Position numbers and translations under genes: made by a program. This document shows positions 1 through 5,390 of a stretch of 5,465 bases of DNA, in pieces. Source of the stretch: an uncultured Prevotellaceae bacterium (GTDB taxonomy: Bacteria; Bacteroidota; Bacteroidia; Bacteroidales; Bacteroidaceae); contig CAMHPM010000132.1 of NCBI GenBank assembly GCA_946187025.1, positions 1-5,465 on the forward strand, given 5' to 3'. Below the pieces are notes generated by a model that was not told where the DNA came from, searched no databases, and saw only the letters and a program-made list of their open reading frames with translations. How positions within the stretch are numbered: the stretch's first letter is position 1; each line of letters starts with the position of its first letter.

Positions 1-76
1 TCTTTTGTATCTTTCTTGCTTCTTGCTTTGCTATCTCTTTCGCCCTATCCCCATTCTCTTTCCTGCTCACTCTCAT
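1..76 (-). CDS. Possible 5' end of a divergent leftward gene, truncated at the window edge (uncertain)
   Basis: Reading leftwards from an ATG at 76-74 gives 25 codons without a stop up to the edge, beginning MRVSRKENGDRAKEIAKQEA and rich in Lys, Arg, Glu and Ala. I do not recognise the family. The support is weak: 25 open codons are common by chance, Arg is written mostly as AGA/AGG rather than the CGC favoured by the neighbours, and no Bacteroidota promoter facing left is visible between this ATG and gene 1. The stretch is almost all pyrimidine on the + strand, so it could instead be the tail of a + strand gene (a hydrophobic frame ends in TGA at 87-89, just before a hairpin) or plain intergenic sequence. 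Confidence 0.22.
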   Translation of the reverse strand, partial: MRVSRKENGDRAKEIAKQEARKIQK

Positions 77-89
77 AAACAAAACGTGA

Positions 90-115
90 GCCAGTCCAGG
101 GGTTTTTGGACTGGT
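90..115. other. Hairpin, possible transcription terminator
   Basis: A perfect 8-bp inverted repeat, ccagtcca (91-98) and tggactgg (107-114), encloses the 8-nt loop ggggtttt; a G-U pair extends it to 90/115. On the + strand no T tract follows. On the - strand the stem is followed by a T-rich stretch (gttttgttt), so it would work better as a leftward terminator. It could also be an operator or part of a leader. The function is unknown. Confidence 0.3.
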
Positions 116-119
116 CGCG

Positions 120-181
120 GCAAACCGGCGGCCTGATTATTGTTAAAAAACAGGCGCGTGCTTGTCGGTTTGCTTATTTTT
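120..181 (+). terminator. Nested stem-loop followed by a T-rich run, possible intrinsic terminator overlapping the promoter
   Basis: An 8-bp perfect inverted repeat, gcaaaccg (120-127) and cggtttgc (166-173), encloses a second one, gcctg (131-135) and caggc (151-155). Immediately downstream is ttattttt (174-181), the layout of a rho-independent terminator for anything entering from the left. The long internal loops make it a weak one. It overlaps the -33 region of the gene 1 promoter, so a regulatory or operator role is an equal possibility. Confidence 0.3.
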
Positions 182-192
182 GCGTAACTTTG
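161..192 (+). promoter_or_regulatory. Bacteroidota-type promoter for the DHH lipoprotein gene
   Basis: TAACTTTG at 185-192 matches the Bacteroidota -7 consensus TAnnTTTG exactly. CTTG at 161-164 matches three of four bases of the -33 TTTG box, with a 20-bp spacer in the usual range. The start of transcription would lie near 197-200, giving a leader of about 57 nt before the ATG at 256. This is the only convincing promoter seen in the window. Confidence 0.68.
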
Positions 193-196
193 CACC

Positions 197-230
197 CTGG
201 TCGGGTCCGCAAGGATGGATGACCCGACAG
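197..230 (+). promoter_or_regulatory. 5'-leader stem-loop upstream of the DHH lipoprotein gene
   Basis: tcgggtc (201-207) pairs perfectly with gacccga (221-227) around a 13-nt loop. The stem extends with ctg (197-199) against cag (228-230) if G200 is bulged. It sits right at the predicted 5' end of the mRNA, so it may stabilise the transcript or take part in regulation. It matches no riboswitch class that I recognise. Confidence 0.4.
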
Positions 231-255
231 ACAAACATATAACATACACGGAATA

Positions 256-1389
256 ATGAGACAGACAAGAAAAGCCCGATTACTAAAGGCATGTTTTGCA
301 GTGGTGGTCGCAATGCTGTTCACCACCTCATGCAGCAAGAACGACGATGACAGCCCCATGCCCCAGCCCAGCCCGAAGACGGAGTTCGCAACGCTGTTAC
401 AGTCACTGAATTGGGGCACCGACACCTGCTACATATATGGCCACAAGACGCCCGACGTCGATGCCGTCGCCTCGGCACTGTCGTACGCCACCCTCATGCG
501 CAAGATGGGCTACAACTGCAAGGCCAAAGTATCGAGCCAGATGAACCGCGAGACTGCCTATATCGCCGGCGTATTCGGATTTCAGCTGCCCGAACTGAAA
601 CCCAGCGTACAGCCGTTCACGCGCCTCATACTGACCGACCACACCGACTATGCCCAATGCGTCGATGGCGCACGCGAGGCCGTCATCCTGCAGAAGATAG
701 ATCACCACGTGGAAGGCGATATCAGCGACAGCGGCATACCATTCGTGCGTCGCGAGATGATAGGTTCTACCAACACCATCATATATGAGATGTTCACAGA
801 GCAGGGCATCGAAATCGATGATACCACTGCCCGCATCATGCTGGCAGGCATCATCAGCGACACACGCAACCTGACGAAGGCCACCACCGCCCGCATCGAC
901 ACCGTGGCACTGCTCGCCCTCACCGCCCAGCTGGGCATCAGCCCCGACTCGGTTGCACATCTCGACCAATACATGAACAATGCTGCCAGCGACTATACAG
1001 GCATGACCGACACCGAGATATTCCTGTCCGACTACAAAGACTACGAAATCGGCGGTATCCGTCTCGGTTTCGGAAGTCTTGAATGTAAGCAGGCCGACAT
1101 GGATGCGTTCATCGACCGCATGTTGGCAGCGATGCCACAAGTGATGCAACTGAAGGGACTCCATATGGTGGTTGCCAAGATTGACAACAAGGTGAAAAAC
1201 ACCGGCGACGACAGCGACGTACACCCATACATCAGCGACGGCACCTATTTCATATACTACGGCGAGGGAACCCAGTCGATGGCCGAATCCATATTCGGCC
1301 CGTCGTTGCGCACCGGTGTGTGCTACACCACCGACAACCTCTCGCGCAAGCAGATTGTGCCGCAAATCACCGAGGTACTAAGCAAATAA
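256..1389 (+). CDS. Lipoprotein, family II (Mn-dependent) inorganic pyrophosphatase-like DHH phosphoesterase
   Basis: Predicted to hydrolyse pyrophosphate, or a related small phosphate compound, outside the cytoplasm. Residues 1-26 form a lipoprotein signal: basic start, hydrophobic core, lipobox ending TTSC, with Cys26 to be lipidated. The next residues, SKNDDD, resemble the Bacteroidota signal for display on the outer surface. The DHH domain covers about 55-250 and keeps the metal-site motifs of family II pyrophosphatases: GHKTPDVDA (His63, Asp67, Asp69), TDH (Asp128), DHH (149-151) and SDT (Asp202). The DHHA2 domain, about 254-374, keeps a YKDY Lys (261) and the SRK..VP substrate signature (Arg364, Lys365). 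No catalytic residue is obviously lost, so activity is likely. Known family members are mostly cytosolic, so the lipoprotein signal is unusual. Prune-like exopolyphosphatase or nucleotide phosphoesterase activity is an alternative. The ATG follows an A-rich leader and starts the signal peptide exactly. Confidence 0.88.
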   Translation: MRQTRKARLLKACFAVVVAMLFTTSCSKNDDDSPMPQPSPKTEFATLLQSLNWGTDTCYIYGHKTPDVDAVASALSYATLMRKMGYNCKAKVSSQMNRETAYIAGVFGFQLPELKPSVQPFTRLILTDHTDYAQCVDGAREAVILQKIDHHVEGDISDSGIPFVRREMIGSTNTIIYEMFTEQGIEIDDTTARIMLAGIISDTRNLTKATTARIDTVALLALTAQLGISPDSVAHLDQYMNNAASDYTGMTDTEIFLSDYKDYEIGGIRLGFGSLECKQADMDAFIDRMLAAMPQVMQLKGLHMVVAKIDNKVKNTGDDSDVHPYISDGTYFIYYGEGTQSMAESIFGPSLRTGVCYTTDNLSRKQIVPQITEVLSK

Positions 1390-1419
1390 ATCCATAGCGA
1401 CCAGCCCGTAGGAGAAGTG

Positions 1420-1600
1420 AAACCCCTCTCTTATCTCCCCCTCTCCCTCGGGGGGATGAAGGAGAGGATGCCATCCGGGGAGAAGACCCCCTCCCCCTGC
1501 GGGTACTCCCCCTTTCAGGTGGGAGAGTCCATCCGGATGGCATCCTCCCCCCCTCCTGGGGGGATAAGAGGGGGGCCTTGAGGGAGCGGGGGAGAGGTTA
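1420..1600. repeat. GC-rich palindromic intergenic repeat, copy 1 (long form)
   Basis: This fills most of the 237-bp gap between genes 1 and 2. Bases 1477-1540 are identical to 2217-2280 (64 bp), and 1420-1440 match 2174-2194 at 20 of 21 positions. The core is bounded by a perfect 15-bp inverted repeat, gaggatgccatccgg (1464-1478) and ccggatggcatcctc (1533-1547). Further out, cttatctcccc (1430-1440) and ggggggataag (1558-1568) pair with one mismatch, so the whole unit is a long imperfect palindrome. It resembles dispersed intergenic repeats of gut bacteria. It may act on mRNA ends as a terminator or stabiliser; no coding potential is credible. Confidence 0.8.
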
Positions 1601-1626
1601 CTTCTAAACGAAAGACAACAGGTTTT

Positions 1627-2175
1627 ATGCAGACAAGATTCAAGAAAGGGAGCAAGATTTTCGACATCATCGTAACGGCCTTGGGCGGTACGGTGTCGGT
1701 CGGCGTGATGCTGTATGCCGTCGGTCATTTCGGACTGCGCGAAGCATGGCCCGAACTGGTACTCAACATGTGTTACATCGCCTGCCTGGTGATGATATGG
1801 ACGTACTTCTTCGGGGGTGGACTGGACAGCCGGAGGTTCAACTACTGGTGTTCGGTGGCTGTCGGCATGACGGTCTTGCTGCGCGACATCCTCTTCGCAC
1901 CGCCATTGGCCAACTATGCCCTCCACCTGGCATGTCTCACATTGTCGGTCTTGCTGCTTTGTATGCTTACCTACTTCTATGCCCGCAAAGACTGGAAGAG
2001 CTACACCAAGCGCAACCTCTGGGCCATCTGCATCATCGACATGCTCATTGCCGCTCTCTACAACTACGACATCTATCTGGAGCCGATAAACGAATATACC
2101 GACTATCTGCTCACGGAAATATGGATACGGCCAACCATCACCTACGGACTCGTAGCCTGCTTCGTGAGGGAATAA
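1627..2175 (+). CDS. Small polytopic membrane protein of unknown function
   Basis: A 182-residue protein that I cannot assign to a family. The start is basic (MQTRFKKGSK), followed by hydrophobic segments at about 11-34, 42-62, 72-90, 95-118, 128-148 and 160-179, so four to six membrane spans are likely. A short loop with GGGLDSRR (63-70) and a basic stretch, RKDWKSYTKR (120-129), probably face the cytoplasm. No catalytic motif, Cys pair or cofactor site is apparent. The gene stands alone between two copies of a GC-rich repeat, with 237 bp before it and 170 bp after it, and I see no promoter in the gap upstream, so read-through from gene 1 is possible. Codon use resembles its neighbours, which argues for a real gene. 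Only bases 1601-1626 separate the upstream repeat from the ATG. Confidence 0.72.
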   Translation: MQTRFKKGSKIFDIIVTALGGTVSVGVMLYAVGHFGLREAWPELVLNMCYIACLVMIWTYFFGGGLDSRRFNYWCSVAVGMTVLLRDILFAPPLANYALHLACLTLSVLLLCMLTYFYARKDWKSYTKRNLWAICIIDMLIAALYNYDIYLEPINEYTDYLLTEIWIRPTITYGLVACFVRE

Positions 2176-2313
2176 ACCTCTCTCTTATCTCCCCAAAGGG
2201 GAGAGGATACCATCCGGGGGAGAAGACCCCCTCCCCCTGCGGGTACTCCCCCTTTCAGGTGGGAGAGTCCATCCGGATGGAATCACTCCCCCTTGGGGGA
2301 GCAGGGAGGGGGC
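2174..2313. repeat. GC-rich palindromic intergenic repeat, copy 2 (short form)
   Basis: This starts at the stop codon of the membrane-protein gene and fills most of the gap to gene 3. Bases 2217-2280 are identical to 1477-1540. Compared with copy 1 it lacks about 15 bp in the left arm and about 25 bp in the right arm. It has its own local hairpins: tctcccc (2188-2194) with ggggaga (2198-2204), and ctccccc (2286-2292) with gggggag (2295-2301). The inverted repeat bounding the core is kept as ccatccgg (2210-2217) and ccggatgg (2273-2280), with an A-A mismatch just outside it. The start in the stop codon and the strong stems suggest a role at the 3' end of the mRNA. Confidence 0.8.
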
Positions 2314-2315
2314 TT

Positions 2316-2342
2316 TAAATAGTAAATCCGTAAATAGTAAAT
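2316..2342 (+). repeat. Tandem AT-rich 12-mer in the leader of the HAD-M15 gene
   Basis: taaatagtaaat occurs at 2316-2327 and again at 2331-2342, separated by ccg (15-bp period), and ends 3 bp before the first ATG. A-rich unstructured leaders replace Shine-Dalgarno sequences in Bacteroidota, so it may raise translation of gene 3. No TAnnTTTG promoter box is seen here. A regulator-binding direct repeat is the alternative. Confidence 0.6.
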
Positions 2343-2345
2343 AAA

Positions 2346-4076
2346 ATGATGGTAAAAAGACTTTTAATCCCACTTCTTGTGGTATTCGCGTGTGTGACGA
2401 GCAGTTGCGGCAAGGACGATGGCGGAACTGCCACGCCTGCAAACGATTATTTCACTCTGTGGAACTCGTGTGAGGCCCTGAGTGCGTTGAAGGAATATGT
2501 GGAGGATGTGACAGATCCTGCATCGGCCAACTACATCAAGACCGAGGACCGCATCGCGACGTTCGATATGGACGGCACATTCGTGGGCGAACTCTATCCT
2601 ACGTATTTCGAGTACAACCTGCTGGAGTATCGTGTGCTCGACGACGAGTCGTATCGCGACATCGCCCCGGCCGACGTGAAGGAGACGGCACAGGAGATTC
2701 GCGACTTCGTGAGGTATGGCAAGGCACTGCCATCACATTTCGACGTGAAACATGCACAGGCGGCAGCCAAGGCATACGCCGGCATGACCATAGCCGAGTT
2801 TGACGCCTACGTGAAGGCATATGCAGCTCACAGGGCCAACGGATTCAGCGGCATGACCTACAGCCAGAGTTTCTACAAACCGATGCTGCAAGTATTCGAC
2901 TATCTGAAGGCAAACGGATTCACCTATTATGTCGTGTCGGGTTCCGACCGCTTCATCTGCCGCGCACTGGTCGATGCCATCGGTATCGAACCCAACCGCG
3001 TGATTGGTATGGACGTGAAGATGATGTCAACCAGCCAGGGCACCGAAGCCGGAGTGAACTACACCATGGGCAAGGAGGAAGACCTCATACGTACCGACGA
3101 GCTCATCATCAAGAACCTCAAGACCAACAAGGTGTTGCAGATAAGTCAGGAGATAGGCAAGGTGCCGGTACTCTCGTTCGGCAACAGCGGCGGCGACGCA
3201 GCCATGCACAACTACTGCCTGAGCAACCCACGATACCGCTCGGCTGCATTCATGCTCATAGCCGACGACGACGTGCGCGATCATGCCAACCGCGACAAGG
3301 CACTGACACTCGCCACCCAGTGGCGCGAAGCCGGCTATCACGTCATCTCGATGCGCGACGACTTCCGCACCATATATGGCAGCGGGGTGGAGAAGACCGA
3401 CTTCGTGTTCACGGCCGACACACGCGTGCTCACCGAGTGGCAGGCAGGACGTATAGTTAGCGACAAAGAAGTGGAGGCATTCGGAGGCATCGACAAGTGC
3501 TTTGCAGCCGAACCAATACCCGACCGTGTGTGGGAGCGTATGCAGGGCAAGACCTACAAGGATAATCCATATATCGGTCGCGACGACCTGCGCCACATAC
3601 GTGCCTTGCACTGGGACTACGACAACCAGATGCATGTGGGCGAGATGATTTGCAACAAGGCCATTGCCGACCGCGTGGCACAAATCATGCGTCAGCTCTT
3701 CGATGCAAAATATCCCATACAGCGTATGTTGCTGCCCGATGTGTATGATGCCGACGACGAGACACAGATGCGCGACAACAACTCGTCGTGCTTCTGCTAC
3801 AGGGCCATTGCCGGTTCGACCAAGTTGTCGAAACATGCACGCGGACTGGCCATAGACATCAACACCCTCTACAACCCATACTACAAGGATCGCACCGACG
3901 GCACACGCTTCATCCAGCCAGCCACTGCCGGGAAGTATTGCGACCGCACATGGGACTTCCCCTACAAAATCGACCACGACGACCTCTGCTTCCGACTTTT
4001 CACCGAAGCAGGATTTGAGTGGGGCGGCGACTGGACCTCATGCAAGGACTACCAGCACTTTGAGTTGATTGAGTAG
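2346..4076 (+). CDS. Two-domain lipoprotein: HAD-family phosphatase fused to M15 D,D-carboxypeptidase-like metallopeptidase
   Basis: A 576-residue exported protein with two enzyme domains. The lipoprotein signal ends at TSSC (Cys21), followed by GKDDGG, which resembles the Bacteroidota surface-export signal. The HAD domain (about 65-345) shows FDMDGT (Asp74 nucleophile, Asp76), a cap (about 80-180), VVSGSDR (Ser198), a likely motif III Lys262 and FGNSGGD (278-284; Asp284, with Asn280 where phosphoserine phosphatases have Asp); it resembles exported nonspecific phosphatases. The M15 domain (about 384-576) shows SKHARGLAIDIN (zinc ligands His497, Asp504), GFEWGGDW (556-563) and DYQHFE (Asp568 likely catalytic, His571 third ligand). 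M15 enzymes of this type cleave peptidoglycan stem peptides. Both active sites look complete. ATG codons at 2346 and 2349 are both possible starts. Gene 4 follows after 21 bp, so the two are probably one operon. M15 lipoproteins of Bacteroidales are usually single-domain in my experience. Confidence 0.85.
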   Translation: MMVKRLLIPLLVVFACVTSSCGKDDGGTATPANDYFTLWNSCEALSALKEYVEDVTDPASANYIKTEDRIATFDMDGTFVGELYPTYFEYNLLEYRVLDDESYRDIAPADVKETAQEIRDFVRYGKALPSHFDVKHAQAAAKAYAGMTIAEFDAYVKAYAAHRANGFSGMTYSQSFYKPMLQVFDYLKANGFTYYVVSGSDRFICRALVDAIGIEPNRVIGMDVKMMSTSQGTEAGVNYTMGKEEDLIRTDELIIKNLKTNKVLQISQEIGKVPVLSFGNSGGDAAMHNYCLSNPRYRSAAFMLIADDDVRDHANRDKALTLATQWREAGYHVISMRDDFRTIYGSGVEKTDFVFTADTRVLTEWQAGRIVSDKEVEAFGGIDKCFAAEPIPDRVWERMQGKTYKDNPYIGRDDLRHIRALHWDYDNQMHVGEMICNKAIADRVAQIMRQLFDAKYPIQRMLLPDVYDADDETQMRDNNSSCFCYRAIAGSTKLSKHARGLAIDINTLYNPYYKDRTDGTRFIQPATAGKYCDRTWDFPYKIDHDDLCFRLFTEAGFEWGGDWTSCKDYQHFELIE

Positions 4077-4097
4077 CGAGAGCAGAATCAAACAAAG

Positions 4098-5390
4098 ATG
4101 AGACAACTTGACAACGAACGCTTCTACCTCTATCGTGCCAGCACAGAATGGCCGATGACGGTGAGGCTCACAATGCACATGGATGGCAAAGTGGACGGAC
4201 AGATGCTGCGCGAGGCAGTCGATGCCACCCGCCTTCGATACCCCTACCTGTGTGTCAGCCTCAAGACATTCCGCAATGCCGACGGCCATGAAGTGGCAGA
4301 ATTCGACGACAATCCACTACCTTGGGTGGTGACTGCACGGCGTAAGCCTGTAGAGTTGTTGGGCAGTGAAGCCAACCAGCATCTCATGGCCTTTGCATGG
4401 TGGGACGACTGCATAGCCTTCGATTTCTTTCATGCCATCATCGACGGCGAGGGTGCTTATCGCGTGCTCCGTACGTTGCTCTACGAATACTGTCGTCGTC
4501 GATACGACAGCAACCTCAGTCGCGAGGGCGTATGGATTGCAGGTGATGAGATAGACCCGGCGGAAATGACAGACCCCGCCACACTGGAAATGCCCCACAA
4601 CCTAAGTCCGCAGCCAGTGCCACCACCGCCCCCGGCCATCAACCTGGCGACCTGCACAGTGGCTCCTATGGCAGAGACGTCAGAATCCATCCACATACTT
4701 GCCGACGAAGAGCAGGTGATGCACCGTGTGCGTTCGTGCCACGGCACACCCACCGTGTGGCTCTCGTTGCTCATGGCACAAGCCATCGCCTGCCTGCATC
4801 CCGACAGCGCAACGGCGGTTCCTGTCATAACCGTGCCGGTCAACATGCGCAAGGCACTGAATGTGCCGCTTACCCATCATTCATTGGTGGGAGGACTCTT
4901 TCTCCCCCTGAGCAAAGAGTTGCAGGATAAGAGCATGGAGGAACAGATAGCCCGGTTCCGCGCTTTGGTTGCATGTCAGACCTGTGCCGACAACATTCAG
5001 GCCTACTTCTGGCAAAAAAAGCAGTGGATAGACTCCTTGGAGCAACTGCCCACACTCGAAGCCCGATACCAAGCCTTGGCACGAGTGAACGACATGGCAC
5101 GCCAGATGGGTTCGTGTACACTGAGCTATGTGGGCAAAGCAAACCTGGGAGCCGCCGAACGCTATGTGCTCGATTTGCGCACCGAGGCCGATTCACCGAA
5201 TATCGTAACAAGCGAGATTAGTGCCGTAAACGGAAAATTCTGCATCAGTTTCATGCATCAGTTAGCAACCGATGCCTACCTCGATGCCTTCCTCGACCAG
5301 TTGCGCAGCCAGGACATCAGCTATGAGATAGCAGAGCGGCACCAGCGAGAGCTGCCACCTATAAGAAACTTCAGGAACATCACTGAATGA
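4098..5390 (+). CDS. Condensation-domain/alcohol acetyltransferase-superfamily protein (predicted acyltransferase)
   Basis: A 430-residue protein without signal peptide or membrane spans, so probably cytoplasmic. The N-terminal half has the fold signature of CoA- or carrier-dependent acyltransferases: a start strand WPMTVRLTMHMDGKV (18-32), a helix ending RYPYL (47-51), and FHAIIDGEG (111-119), where His112 and Asp116-Gly117 match the catalytic HHxxxDG motif with the first His replaced by Phe. The C-terminal half has VPVNMRKAL (246-254) and LSYVGK (342-347), which match the second-lobe motifs of the alcohol acetyltransferase/PapA-type group. A Pro-rich link (173-179) joins the halves. It would transfer an acyl group to an alcohol or amine; the substrates cannot be read from the sequence. 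The length fits a stand-alone enzyme rather than an NRPS fragment, and no carrier or adenylation domain is nearby. The start is 21 bp after gene 3, suggesting one transcript. Confidence 0.8.
   Translation: MRQLDNERFYLYRASTEWPMTVRLTMHMDGKVDGQMLREAVDATRLRYPYLCVSLKTFRNADGHEVAEFDDNPLPWVVTARRKPVELLGSEANQHLMAFAWWDDCIAFDFFHAIIDGEGAYRVLRTLLYEYCRRRYDSNLSREGVWIAGDEIDPAEMTDPATLEMPHNLSPQPVPPPPPAINLATCTVAPMAETSESIHILADEEQVMHRVRSCHGTPTVWLSLLMAQAIACLHPDSATAVPVITVPVNMRKALNVPLTHHSLVGGLFLPLSKELQDKSMEEQIARFRALVACQTCADNIQAYFWQKKQWIDSLEQLPTLEARYQALARVNDMARQMGSCTLSYVGKANLGAAERYVLDLRTEADSPNIVTSEISAVNGKFCISFMHQLATDAYLDAFLDQLRSQDISYEIAERHQRELPPIRNFRNITE

Noticed and set aside
411..788. A 125-codon + strand frame inside gene 1 as a separate overlapping gene
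   Set aside because: It is in another frame within the conserved DHH domain, and its Arg/His-rich translation has no recognisable features.
403..1365. A 320-codon open frame on the - strand, opposite the DHH lipoprotein gene
   Set aside because: The + strand protein has clear family motifs throughout. The antisense frame is kept open by GC-rich third-position codon use and has no recognisable domain, leader or promoter.
1420..2313. Composite transposon or insertion sequence formed by the two repeats
   Set aside because: The repeats are direct copies around a membrane-protein gene, with no transposase and no recognisable target duplication. A dispersed intergenic repeat explains them more simply.
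1420..2313. CRISPR array
   Set aside because: There are only two copies, 740 bp apart, with no regular spacers and no cas genes.
1378..2442. Open frames running through the GC-rich repeats on both strands
   Set aside because: They cross palindromic repeat sequence and translate to Pro/Gly/Ser low-complexity stretches without family similarity; the repeats are better explained as non-coding.
3027..3977. A 316-codon open frame on the - strand, opposite the HAD-M15 gene
   Set aside because: It overlaps conserved HAD and M15 motifs on the + strand. It is His/Val-rich with no domain, as expected for a codon-bias shadow.
4098..5390. Fragment of a nonribosomal peptide synthetase
   Set aside because: The condensation-like domain is complete with its own start and stop, and no adenylation, carrier or thioesterase domain is present in the window.
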